Source: Methanobrevibacter millerae
GTDB lineage: Archaea > Methanobacteriota > Methanobacteria > Methanobacteriales > Methanobacteriaceae
Assembly (NCBI GenBank): GCA_015063005.1
Contig: SUTF01000002.1
Span: 182,107-246,106, forward strand
DNA length: 64,000 nucleotides
Direction: 5' to 3'
Shown here: one piece after another, positions 24,786 through 33,496 of the stretch
Numbering within the stretch: position 1 is the stretch's first letter
Layout of the letters: every line of letters starts with the position of its first letter
Made by a program: the position numbers and the translations under genes
The notes under the pieces: model-generated
Databases searched by the model: none
Told to the model about the DNA's origin: nothing
What the model saw: the letters and a program-made list of their open reading frames with translations, nothing else

Positions 24786-25733
24786 TTATTCAAATAACCA
24801 ATCAACAGAGAGATAACGTTCACCATTATCAGGTAAAATTGCAATAATTCTTTTGCCTTTATTTTCTTCACGTTTAGCCAATTCCAAAGCAGCGAAAGCT
24901 GCAGCACCAGATGAAATACCTGTAAAAATACCCTCATCTTTGGCAAGGTTAAGCAATGTTTTACCGGCATCCTCATTAGCAACAGGGAAAATTTCATCAA
25001 TGACGCTTTCATCATAAATTGACGGTACAAATCCTGCACCGATTCCTTGAATTTTATGAGGTCCTTTTTCACCTTTTCCTAATGTTTGAGAGTCTTCAGG
25101 TTCAACTGCAACAATCTGAACATCAGGAACTTCCTCTTTTAAGACTTTACCAATACCAGTAATTGTTCCACCAGTTCCTACACCAGCAACAACAACATCA
25201 ACATTTCCTTCAGTATCTCTCAATATTTCCTGAGCAGTAGTTTTTGCATGGATTTCGACATTAGCAGGATTATCAAATTGGCCTAAAATAATAGAATTTG
25301 GATTTTCTTCAGCTATTTCATTTGCTTTAGCAATTGCTCCACCCATTCCTTCGCTTCCAGGAGTTAAAACAATTTCAGCACCAAAAATAGCCAATAATTT
25401 TCTTCTTTCAACAGACATGGTTTCAGGCATGGTCAATATCAACTTATAACCTTTTGCAGCTGCTGCAAAACCCAAACCAATACCTGTGTTTCCACTGGTA
25501 GGCTCTATTATTACAGAACCATCCTTAAGCAAACCTTTTTCTTCGGCATCTTCAATCATTGCAACTGCAACACGGTCTTTAACGCTTCCAGTTGGATTGA
25601 ATGATTCCATTTTTACATCTACTTCAGCATCTAAATCTTTAGTTATATTATTCAATTTTATGATAGGAGTGTTACCAATAGCATCAACGACACTATCCAA
25701 GACTCCTCTTTTCAATTCTGGTACATTCACCAT
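24786..25733 (-). CDS. cysK: Cysteine synthase (O-acetylserine sulfhydrylase)
   Basis: PLP enzyme: O-acetylserine plus sulfide gives cysteine and acetate. The 315-residue protein has the PLP lysine in NPTGSVKDRVA, the substrate loop TSGNTGIGLGF, the phosphate-binding GTGGTITGIG, and the C-terminal SSGAAAFAAL segment. AGGAGATGAAC precedes ATG 25733. First gene of cysK-cysE-HTH; its promoter carries two full operator palindromes and one partial. Confidence 0.95.
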   Translation of the reverse strand: MVNVPELKRGVLDSVVDAIGNTPIIKLNNITKDLDAEVDVKMESFNPTGSVKDRVAVAMIEDAEEKGLLKDGSVIIEPTSGNTGIGLGFAAAAKGYKLILTMPETMSVERRKLLAIFGAEIVLTPGSEGMGGAIAKANEIAEENPNSIILGQFDNPANVEIHAKTTAQEILRDTEGNVDVVVAGVGTGGTITGIGKVLKEEVPDVQIVAVEPEDSQTLGKGEKGPHKIQGIGAGFVPSIYDESVIDEIFPVANEDAGKTLLNLAKDEGIFTGISSGAAAFAALELAKREENKGKRIIAILPDNGERYLSVDWLFE

Positions 25734-25783
25734 AAGTTCATCTCCTAATTTTTTTAATTGTCAAGGCATATAAAAGGGTAATT

Positions 25784-25840
25784 ATAACAATAGTTATTTT
25801 TTGTATAACCAATGTTATATAACATTGTTTTAATATATAA
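25784..25840 (-). promoter_or_regulatory. cysK promoter with two ATAAC-N4-GTTAT operators
   Basis: Minus-strand TATA box TTATATATTA (25831-25840). Downstream of it are ATAACcaatGTTAT (25805-25818), lying where transcription should start, and ATAACaataGTTAT (25784-25797) just beyond. The 18-base perfect palindrome CAATGTTATATAACATTG (25810-25827) overlaps the first site and extends it toward the TATA box. Confidence 0.7.
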
Positions 25841-25853
25841 ATATTTCTAAAAA

Positions 25854-26480
25854 TTAGCTTCCATCATAGTCACACAAGTAACTGACTGGACACATCTCAC
25901 ATTGTGGAGAAATTGGCTTACAAATATTTTGACCAAACTGAACCATCAAATCATTTAGCTTAATCCACAATTCCTTTGGAGCAATCTTAGATAACTCGAC
26001 TTCCGTCTGATCAGGATTTTTAGTATCAACCAAACCCATTCTATTGGAAATCCTGTGAACATGAGTATCGACCGGAATGGCAGGAAGCTCAAAAGCAAAA
26101 ACCAAAACGCAGTTGGCGGTTTTGCGGCCTACTCCGGGAAGCTTTACAAGCTCTTCCAAAGTATCTGGAACCTCACCACCATATTCATCAATCAAAATCT
26201 GTGAAACTTCCTGAATACGACCTGCCTTAACGCGATAAAAACCCGCCGGCTTAATCAATTCCTGAACATCCTCAGTTGGTGCTTCAACAACTTCATAAAT
26301 ATCCTTATATTTGGCAAATAAATTATTAGTAGCCTGATCTGTATTTTCATCACGTGTTCTTTGAGAAAGAATGGTTCTGACCAGAACCTTATAGGGATCG
26401 TGGTCCAAAAAAACCCTTATTTCAAAAACATCATTCAACTCTTCTACAATTTTAATAACCCTATCAGTCTTACTCATCAT
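25854..26480 (-). CDS. nth: Endonuclease III (DNA glycosylase/AP lyase)
   Basis: Base-excision repair enzyme that removes oxidised pyrimidines and cuts abasic sites. The 208-residue protein has the helix-hairpin-helix [20 protein letters not shown] with its catalytic Lys position (GRKTA), the aspartate in [14 protein letters not shown], and the [4Fe-4S] motif [17 protein letters not shown] (Cx6Cx2Cx5C) at the C-terminus. Its start overlaps the aroA stop by four bases, indicating translational coupling with an unrelated gene. Confidence 0.95.
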   Translation of the reverse strand: MMSKTDRVIKIVEELNDVFEIRVFLDHDPYKVLVRTILSQRTRDENTDQATNNLFAKYKDIYEVVEAPTEDVQELIKPAGFYRVKAGRIQEVSQILIDEYGGEVPDTLEELVKLPGVGRKTANCVLVFAFELPAIPVDTHVHRISNRMGLVDTKNPDQTEVELSKIAPKELWIKLNDLMVQFGQNICKPISPQCEMCPVSYLCDYDGS

Positions 26481-27793
26481 ACCAACTCTAATTCAAAACC
26501 AATTTCTGCCATAGATTCAATGAAATTAGGGAATGAAACATCGAAAACTTCCCCATTAATGATTTCAATGTCATGTTTCAATCCTATTAATGAAAACGCC
26601 ATTGCCAATCTGTGATCACCACAGGAATCAACAACTCCACCAGAGACTCCTCCAGTAATGCTCATTCCATCCTCAAACTCTTCCAGTTCACAGTCAAGTT
26701 TTCGAAGCTGCTTGCATGTGGTATCAATCCTGTCTGTTTCCTTAACCCTAGCATGCTTTACGCCAGTGATATTTGTGGTTCCATCAGCCATTGCCGCAAG
26801 AACAGCCACAGTAATCAGTAAATCCGGAGCATTTGACAAATCAACATCAATTCCTTTAAGATTACCATCAGAGGATATTTCAACATAATCCTCATTAACA
26901 GTGATTTGTGCACCCATCCTTTCCAATATCTCCAATATCAACTTGTCCCCTTGCTTGGAATTTTTAAACAGATTCAAAATCTTTGCATGACCTCCATTAA
27001 TTGCAATTGCTGCAAGCAAATAGGATGCGGAGGAATAATCTCCCTCAACAGTATAGTCACAAGCACAGTAACATTGTTTTTTAACCTTAAACTCATCAAT
27101 ACGGCAACTTTTATACTCTTTTGTACAATCATCATGTTTAATGTAAAATCCCTTAAAGACCTTAACGCCAAATTTCTTCATTATATCCAATGTCATGTCA
27201 ACATAAGGACGTGATTTAAAGTCAGGCAATACAAATAGGGTGACTCCATTTTCTGATAGTGGAGAGGAAATTAAAATTGAAGAAATATATTGTGAACTTA
27301 CACTACCTGAAATTCTGGTTTCACCGCCGACATATCCAGGTTTTATTAAAATTGGAGCCTTTCCATTATCCTTAACTGACTGTGCACCAACCCCAAGATA
27401 TTTTATTGCATCGATAAGCAAATCCATCGGTCTGGTCTGTAAAGACTCATCCCCAGTTAAAGTAACTTCATTATCTGATAATGCCGCCACACTGGTCATC
27501 AAACGCAAAGTAGTACCGGAATTGGCCAAATCAATTGGCTCATCACTGGAATTATGCAATTTTCCACCAGTACCTACAACTTCCAGATAATCATCTGTTC
27601 GGGTAATTTCAGCGCCCAATGCTTTACATACATTAATGGAAGCCAAAGTATCCTCAGAGAAAAGCATGTCATGCAATTTAGATGTACCATTAGCTAGAGA
27701 AGCTAAAATTACTGCTCTGTGGGAATAGCTTTTTGAAGGAGGTGCCTTAACCACACCACCAATATTGGAAATATTTTTTACTTTAAGTTTCAT
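26477..27793 (-). CDS. aroA: 3-phosphoshikimate 1-carboxyvinyltransferase (EPSP synthase)
   Basis: Sixth step of the shikimate route to aromatic amino acids: shikimate-3-phosphate plus PEP to EPSP. The 438-residue protein shows the family blocks [17 protein letters not shown] near the start, [26 protein letters not shown], and VKETDRI with [14 protein letters not shown] near the end. No ribosome binding site is visible before ATG 27793, so the message may be leaderless. Continues into nth. Confidence 0.96.
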   Translation of the reverse strand: MKLKVKNISNIGGVVKAPPSKSYSHRAVILASLANGTSKLHDMLFSEDTLASINVCKALGAEITRTDDYLEVVGTGGKLHNSSDEPIDLANSGTTLRLMTSVAALSDNEVTLTGDESLQTRPMDLLIDAIKYLGVGAQSVKDNGKAPILIKPGYVGGETRISGSVSSQYISSILISSPLSENGVTLFVLPDFKSRPYVDMTLDIMKKFGVKVFKGFYIKHDDCTKEYKSCRIDEFKVKKQCYCACDYTVEGDYSSASYLLAAIAINGGHAKILNLFKNSKQGDKLILEILERMGAQITVNEDYVEISSDGNLKGIDVDLSNAPDLLITVAVLAAMADGTTNITGVKHARVKETDRIDTTCKQLRKLDCELEEFEDGMSITGGVSGGVVDSCGDHRLAMAFSLIGLKHDIEIINGEVFDVSFPNFIESMAEIGFELELV

Positions 27794-27858
27794 TTTTATC
27801 TAAAAATAAATATGAAAGAAATAAATAATAAATTTACCTAAAAAAAGACAATTTTACA

Positions 27859-27896
27859 AAAAAAATATTAAAAGATTGCATGAAAAAATCATGCAA
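27859..27896 (-). terminator. Terminator of the 589-residue adhesin gene
   Basis: TTGCATGA-AAAAA-TCATGCAA (27876-27896) is a perfect 8-bp stem that includes the stop codon; on the minus strand it is followed by TCTTTTAATATTTTTTTT. Confidence 0.7.
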
Positions 27897-29655
27897 AGTT
27901 AAATTTCAAAAGATTAATTCCATTGGGTGAAAATGGAATTTCAACAGTTGATATGGAATCATCAAAAATAATGACTATAGAAGTATCAAAATTGATGAAA
28001 TCAATGCTAAATTCTACAAATGAAGTTTTCAACAATACTATTGAGTTGTTAAAAGCTATGGAAGCATCGAAAATTGGATTTTTGATATTTGCACATGAAT
28101 CATCAACTGCAAAATTAATCAAATACGGAATTTCGCCCAGATAATTTGAAAAACCAGCATTATGATTGATGGAATTATCCAAATTATCGAAATTGAAAGT
28201 ATCTTTTATGAAAATATTTAAATCATCAATGGACAAAGTATAAGATAAACTTTTCAAATCAGCCAACTCTGCAAATAGACTTGTTTTACCATATTTTAAA
28301 ATGAACTGATAATTTCCATCAGAGTCCATTTGAATTATATAATCGATTAAATTAAACCCAAAATAATTATCACCATTAGAATGCGACGACTGCATATTCA
28401 ATTTTGACTTGCTCATGGAAATATCCATTAAAAACTTGAAAAAATCATTGATTTGATCTGGAAGAATTTTATCCAACGAAAACAAGATATAAATCTCTTT
28501 CAAGACATTAACTTCAATAGGTTCAAAGCTGGAAACATAACTATCAAAATAGCTGCTCTTTAATATTAATGAATTATCAAAGAAAACATTTTTGGCAAAA
28601 TAATTATTTTGATTTGAAATGCCATATATTGATTTTCCAGAATTAGCTTCATTTGAAATGAAATAAGAGTTTTTTACAATAAATGAAGAGGAATCTTCAT
28701 TAAATATTGCATCACCATACTCTGCAACATTATTGGTAAAATATGATGAATTAACTTCTAGAGCACCACCTTTTTTATAAACAGCACCACCTGCATATGT
28801 AGCCACATTATTAGACGCTAAGACATGATTCAAAGAGGAAGTGGAATTCTCATCATAGATAGCACCTCCATATGATGCCTTAGAACTATTGAATATAGAA
28901 TATTTAACAGTTAATTGGGATGCATTTGAATAGATTGAACCACCCATTCCATAGGAAACTACATTGCTTACAAATTCGGAATCTAAAATGTTAGAATATG
29001 GGTTATTCTGAATAAAAACAGCACCACCAAATTTTCCTGCAGTGTTATTTATGAATTTTGACCTTTGAATAAGGACTTTTGATGCATTTGAATCAACACA
29101 TATTGCTCCACCAGCATAACTTGCAGAATTATTAATAAAAGTAGAGTTATAGACCTCTAGCAATGAAGCATAATGTCCGACATTAATTGCACCACCAGAA
29201 CCATTGACATGATTATTTTTCAAAATGGAATCATAGACAAACAATTCATTATTATTTTTAATTGATATGTTATTTAATGTCAACGAAGATATGGACAGAA
29301 ATCCATCAGACACCAAATAATTACCAAAACCATTTAAAATAGTTTTATTGGAAGATTGACCAATAATTGTGAGATTTTTAAAGATTTTGGATTGATCCAA
29401 ATTATATTCTCCATTGGCAAAATGAACTACAGAATCATCAACAATCTTATCTGCAGAAAAAGATTTGTATGGAGAATCCAAAGTTCCATTACCGTCATCT
29501 GTTGCTGATGAATCGAAATAGATATTATCTGATATTATCAAATTCTCATCAACAAAAGAGTCCTGTGAGTCCAAGGAGGCATAATTATCACTAGCAAAGC
29601 CAATTGGAATGATGAATAATAAAATTATGAATAAACACACAAAATATTTTTTCAA
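27889..29655 (-). CDS. Secreted adhesin-like beta-helix protein
   Basis: Surface protein of about 589 residues. I start it at TTG 29655, five bases after a GGGGTGA ribosome binding site, which places a clean signal peptide first (KKYFVCLFIILLFIIPIGFA); the frame stays open to 29712. Residues 75-380 form a right-handed beta-helix of repeated units with NNxAxYxGGAI turns, typical of polymorphic outer-membrane-like repeats in Methanobrevibacter adhesins. The last 200 residues are Asp/Ser/Phe-rich with no Ig-like repeats and no membrane anchor. Differs from the 6.1-kb adhesin in being AT-rich like the rest of the chromosome. Confidence 0.82.
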   Translation of the reverse strand: MKKYFVCLFIILLFIIPIGFASDNYASLDSQDSFVDENLIISDNIYFDSSATDDGNGTLDSPYKSFSADKIVDDSVVHFANGEYNLDQSKIFKNLTIIGQSSNKTILNGFGNYLVSDGFLSISSLTLNNISIKNNNELFVYDSILKNNHVNGSGGAINVGHYASLLEVYNSTFINNSASYAGGAICVDSNASKVLIQRSKFINNTAGKFGGAVFIQNNPYSNILDSEFVSNVVSYGMGGSIYSNASQLTVKYSIFNSSKASYGGAIYDENSTSSLNHVLASNNVATYAGGAVYKKGGALEVNSSYFTNNVAEYGDAIFNEDSSSFIVKNSYFISNEANSGKSIYGISNQNNYFAKNVFFDNSLILKSSYFDSYVSSFEPIEVNVLKEIYILFSLDKILPDQINDFFKFLMDISMSKSKLNMQSSHSNGDNYFGFNLIDYIIQMDSDGNYQFILKYGKTSLFAELADLKSLSYTLSIDDLNIFIKDTFNFDNLDNSINHNAGFSNYLGEIPYLINFAVDDSCANIKNPIFDASIAFNNSIVLLKTSFVEFSIDFINFDTSIVIIFDDSISTVEIPFSPNGINLLKFNFA

Positions 29656-29752
29656 TAAATTCACCCCGTGAACTTCTAATTGTAAATATGAATATTGTAC
29701 TATAAATAACATTACATTTAATTTAAGTAGAACTAAGAGAATAATTAATCAT

Positions 29753-30316
29753 ATGAAAGAAATTGACAAACTAAAAGCCGGGCTTGAGTACTGCTTTGAC
29801 GATGAGGAAGTAGCCGAATTGAAATTAAATGCTGTGAAAAATTGTGAAATATACAATAATATAGATGTATGCGATAGACAGGCAAAATATGATTTTTTAA
29901 AGGAAATGCTTGGAAGCATTGGTGAAAATTCAGGAATAGAACAGGGATTTTACTGCGACAATGGAAAAAACATATTCATAGGAGACAATTTCATTGCAAA
30001 CTATCAGGTCACTATTTTAGACGTTAAAGAGGTTTATATTGGAGATAATGTCATGATTGGACCTAAGACAACCATAACTACTGTAGGCCACCCAATCAAT
30101 CCAAACAGAAGAAGGCAAAGATTAGGTCAGGCAAGTGAAATTAAAATAGGCAATGATGTTTGGATTGGTGCGAATGTCTGTGTATTGCCAGGAGTGACCA
30201 TCGGAAACAATGTGATTATTGGAGCCGGAGCGGTCGTTAATCGAGACATACCTGACAATTCAATGGCTGTTGGAGTGCCTGCAAAGGTCATAAAAGAGAT
30301 TGAAAAAGTAATATAA
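29753..30316 (+). CDS. Sugar O-acetyltransferase (maltose/galactoside acetyltransferase type)
   Basis: Left-handed beta-helix acetyltransferase of the LacA/Maa/NodL group, transferring acetyl from acetyl-CoA to a sugar hydroxyl. The 187-residue protein has the N-terminal helical part, then hexapeptide repeats, the active-site His in TVGHPINPNRR, and the WIGANVCVLPGVTIGNNVIIGAGAVV block with NSMAVGVPAKVIK at the end. The substrate cannot be read from sequence. Divergent from the adhesin, convergent with valS across a 400-bp non-coding gap. Confidence 0.9.
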   Translation: MKEIDKLKAGLEYCFDDEEVAELKLNAVKNCEIYNNIDVCDRQAKYDFLKEMLGSIGENSGIEQGFYCDNGKNIFIGDNFIANYQVTILDVKEVYIGDNVMIGPKTTITTVGHPINPNRRRQRLGQASEIKIGNDVWIGANVCVLPGVTIGNNVIIGAGAVVNRDIPDNSMAVGVPAKVIKEIEKVI

Positions 30317-30332
30317 ATACTTTTTGTTATGG

Positions 30333-30386
30333 GTGAGGACAATTTTTATCAGTCAGAACAATATTTATCAGTGAGCTCAACAAGCT
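30333..30386 (-). repeat. Dispersed repeat, copy 2, with internal tandem units
   Basis: On the minus strand: AGCTTGTTGAGCTCACT (30386-30370), then two tandem units of about 19-20 bases of the form ACTGATAAA(T/A)ATTGT(T/C)CT, ending in AATTGTCCTCAC (30344-30333). The two end blocks match 6045-6079 on the plus strand; that copy has only one unit between them. Confidence 0.6.
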
Positions 30387-30417
30387 TTATATAAGTAAAT
30401 ATCCATAAAAAAATATT

Positions 30418-30486
30418 GACATCTTAATTGATGTCCAATCATATACCAAAATTCAACATTAAGTCTAATGAATTAAGCATTAGACT
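30418..30486. repeat. Two consecutive short hairpins
   Basis: GACATC-TTAATT-GATGTC (30418-30435) and AGTCTAAT-GAATTAAGC-ATTAGACT (30462-30486), both perfect stems. They directly precede the larger stem-loop element at 30488 and may belong to the same structured unit. Confidence 0.5.
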
Positions 30487-30487
30487 A

Positions 30488-30613
30488 TTAGGGTGAGATT
30501 ATTGTAAGATAAAATAGGCTCATGTGAATCATTAACAACAAAATTAGTGGAATTGAATATATTTCACTACACATCACCACATACATGAAAATGTATGTAA
30601 AATCTCACCCTAA
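30488..30613. repeat. 126-base element closed by a perfect 13-bp inverted repeat
   Basis: TTAGGGTGAGATT (30488-30500) pairs perfectly with AATCTCACCCTAA (30601-30613). Inside are a hairpin TAGTG/CACTA (30545-30569) and a perfect 8-bp hairpin ACATACAT-GAAA-ATGTATGT (30579-30598) with a GNRA-type loop. The form fits either a miniature inverted-repeat transposable element or an independent structured RNA. It is not a leader, since the flanking genes converge on it. No target-site duplication is evident. Confidence 0.6.
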
Positions 30614-30714
30614 AACTCGTTTAAATTAAATTAAGATATTTAAAACAATTATTAAAAGTATAAATATATGTATCTTAAGAATTATAAAAAAAGAAAGTAA
30701 ATAAGAAGCAATAT

Positions 30715-33429
30715 TTAGCGTATTACTTCTAAAATCATATCTAAGTTTTCGGATTGCAAGATATCAACTTTTTTACCTGATGCTCCTACAATCTCTTTTT
30801 TGATATTCAACATATCTTCACCGACTACAAAATCACCAATAGCCAATTCATGATTTTCAGCTAAAATAGAATCGATTTCATCAATAGGTGTTGATTTTAA
30901 ATAACCAATGATTTTACCTGCATCGCCTTTGAATTTAGGTCCGATTTGAGACATGTCAGGTTCCACTTCAATGATTTTTTCATGGACTTCAGGTTTTCCG
31001 GATTTGATAGTTAAGTCTTTGATTTTCAAAGTACCTTCAATATCTTCAGCAAAGTCCTCAAAAATGCCTATTAGCTCATCATCAGTGGTATAGACATTGA
31101 CTTCTGCAAGTTCAGCATTCAATGGTATTTTTGATGCTGATTTGAATCTTCTTACTTCATCAATTAAATCAACGGTAGTATCTCCTTTAGTTTCAAATTC
31201 TTCACTGATCAATTCATCATTTACTTCAGGCCATGAAGTAGTGTGTATTGATTCATCTGCGAAGTATTGGTAAACTTCTTCTGCAAAGAACGGTGCGATT
31301 GGAGCTAGCAATTTAAGTGAAGTTTCAACAACTGTCCTTAATGTATATTTAGCTGCACGTCTTGATTCATCGCTTACGTCACTGTATAATCTGTATTTTA
31401 CAGCTTCAATATATTCGTCACAGAAATCATGCCAGAAGAATCTTTCTATTGATGTTATTGTATCTGCAAAGTTATATTGGCCGAATGCAGTATCCACTTT
31501 AACGTTCAAGCTGTTTAGTTTTGATAATATCCATAAGTCAAGTGGTCCTAAATTATCCTTAACCTCATCATATGACACTTCTTCATCAAATATTTGCATG
31601 CTGATAAATCTGAATGCATTCCAGAATTTTCTAAGGAATCTGTATCCATGTTTGATGTCTTTCCAGTCAAATATTACATCGGATCCAGGGACACTGTTAG
31701 CTGCCCATGTCCTTAATGAATCGGCACCGTATTTTTCAATGACCTCTTCCGGTCCAACAACAAACTCAGGTCTTGATTTACTCATTTTGTTTCCGTCTTC
31801 ACCGAATACCATACCGTTGATTACAATATCATCGAATGGCTTTTGGCCTGTTAAGGCTAAACATCTGAGTGTTGTATAGAATGCCCATGTACGGATAATG
31901 TCGTGTCCTTGAGGACGGATATTTGATGGGAAATGATTGATGTAGTCTTCATCAGGCCATCCTGCAATGGATAATGGTGAAATTGATGAATCCATCCAGG
32001 TATCCAATACATCCTCTTCCGGAATAAACTCTTCACAGCCACATTCACATGCATGTTTAGGTTTATCCTGAGTCGGATCGATTGGCAAGTCTTCAACATC
32101 AGGAAGGATTACTTTTCCACAGTCTTTACAGTACCATACTGGAATTGGGGTTGCAAATATTCTTTGTCTTGAAATACACCAGTCCCATTCCATGGAATCT
32201 GCCCAGTTAACCATACGGGATTTCATGTGTTCAGGTACCCAGTTCATTTCATCCGCTGCAGTTTTGGTTTTTGCAATCAAGTCTCTTACAGCTACAAACC
32301 ATTGCTTTTTAACTAATATTTCAATAGGAGTCTTACATCTCCAGCATTGGCCTACATTTTGGTCAACCTGTTCCTGTTTTAATAGGTATCCTTCAGCTTT
32401 CAGGTCTTCGATGGTCTGTTTTTTACAGGTCTGCAAGTCCATTCCTTCATATCTTCCGGAAGCGGAAGTCAATGTACCTGTCTCATCAATTGCATTAATG
32501 ATTTCCAAATCATATTTTTGAACCCAACTTACGTCAGTCTTATCCCCAAAAGTACAAATCATTACTGCACCTGTACCGAATTCAGGATCAACCTCTTCAT
32601 CAGCAATAATTTTAACTTTTTGATGTGATAGAGGAACTTCCACATATTTTCCTAAAAGGTGAGTGTATCTTTCATCTTCAGGGTGTATTACAACAGCTAC
32701 ACAGGCAGACATCAATTCAGGACGGGTGGTTGCAATTAATATACCTTCATCTGAAGGGTCAGCCTGTTTGCCTGATGCCTGTGAGGATACAATATCATCA
32801 TAAGAGTCTTCTACTGCAGGAGGGAAGTTAACATAGTTTAAAAATGTTGTATTGTCACTGTATTCAACTTCTGCAAAAGCAATAGCTGTTTCACAACGAG
32901 GACACCAGTTTACAGGGTGAATTCCCTGATAAATCAATCCTTCATCATACATCTTTAAAAATGAATATTGGGTTCTTTTCATGTATTCAGGAGTCATTGT
33001 TACAAATTCACGACTCCAATCCTGTGAATAACCCATTGCTCTCATTTGCGCTTTCATTTTTGCAATGTTATCAGTAGTTAAGTCAACACAATATTCTCTG
33101 AATTTTGCACGTGAAACATCATTTTTCTTGATTCCGTGAGTTTCTTCAACCTTTACTTCAGTAGGAAGACCATGGCAATCCCATCCTTGGGTGAAGAGCA
33201 CATCATGCCCTTTTTGTCTTCTGTATCTTGCGTTCATATCAATGTAAACCCAGTTTAAAACGTGACCCAAGTGAATTGAGCCTGTTGGGTATGGTGGGGG
33301 AGTATCAATAACATATCTAGGACGAGAGCCATCGCCAATATATTTGTAGATGTCTTCATCTTCCCATTTCTTCTCCCAAACCTTTTCTTTTTTAAAATCA
33401 TAGTCTTTAGGAATTTCTTGCTTTGACAT
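30715..33429 (-). CDS. valS: Valyl-tRNA synthetase
   Basis: Class I synthetase that charges tRNA-Val and edits threonine. The 904-residue protein has HIGH as [11 protein letters not shown], the editing (CP1) domain with [14 protein letters not shown], zinc-binding cysteine pairs ([11 protein letters not shown] and [10 protein letters not shown]), and KMSKS as [11 protein letters not shown], followed by the anticodon-binding domain. Lacks the long C-terminal coiled coil of many bacterial enzymes, as expected for the archaeal form. AGGAGAAAA precedes ATG 33429. Confidence 0.97.
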   Translation of the reverse strand: MSKQEIPKDYDFKKEKVWEKKWEDEDIYKYIGDGSRPRYVIDTPPPYPTGSIHLGHVLNWVYIDMNARYRRQKGHDVLFTQGWDCHGLPTEVKVEETHGIKKNDVSRAKFREYCVDLTTDNIAKMKAQMRAMGYSQDWSREFVTMTPEYMKRTQYSFLKMYDEGLIYQGIHPVNWCPRCETAIAFAEVEYSDNTTFLNYVNFPPAVEDSYDDIVSSQASGKQADPSDEGILIATTRPELMSACVAVVIHPEDERYTHLLGKYVEVPLSHQKVKIIADEEVDPEFGTGAVMICTFGDKTDVSWVQKYDLEIINAIDETGTLTSASGRYEGMDLQTCKKQTIEDLKAEGYLLKQEQVDQNVGQCWRCKTPIEILVKKQWFVAVRDLIAKTKTAADEMNWVPEHMKSRMVNWADSMEWDWCISRQRIFATPIPVWYCKDCGKVILPDVEDLPIDPTQDKPKHACECGCEEFIPEEDVLDTWMDSSISPLSIAGWPDEDYINHFPSNIRPQGHDIIRTWAFYTTLRCLALTGQKPFDDIVINGMVFGEDGNKMSKSRPEFVVGPEEVIEKYGADSLRTWAANSVPGSDVIFDWKDIKHGYRFLRKFWNAFRFISMQIFDEEVSYDEVKDNLGPLDLWILSKLNSLNVKVDTAFGQYNFADTITSIERFFWHDFCDEYIEAVKYRLYSDVSDESRRAAKYTLRTVVETSLKLLAPIAPFFAEEVYQYFADESIHTTSWPEVNDELISEEFETKGDTTVDLIDEVRRFKSASKIPLNAELAEVNVYTTDDELIGIFEDFAEDIEGTLKIKDLTIKSGKPEVHEKIIEVEPDMSQIGPKFKGDAGKIIGYLKSTPIDEIDSILAENHELAIGDFVVGEDMLNIKKEIVGASGKKVDILQSENLDMILEVIR

Positions 33430-33496
33430 AAATTTTCTCCTAATTATAAATAAAAATAATATTATTAGATTTATAATTTATTATTTATAAAAATAT

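Larger units (their letters stand above)
30317..30714. other. 400-bp non-coding gap between convergent genes
   Basis: Holds the dispersed repeat (30333-30386), two short hairpins and the 126-base stem-loop element. The last 100 bases before valS are AT-rich, and the minus strand carries CTTTCTTTTTTT (complement of about 30688-30699), a likely transcription stop for valS. No reading frame of note. Confidence 0.6.

Noticed and set aside
30488..30613. Riboswitch or attenuator leader
   Set aside because: Both neighbouring genes end toward it, so it is not upstream of any gene.
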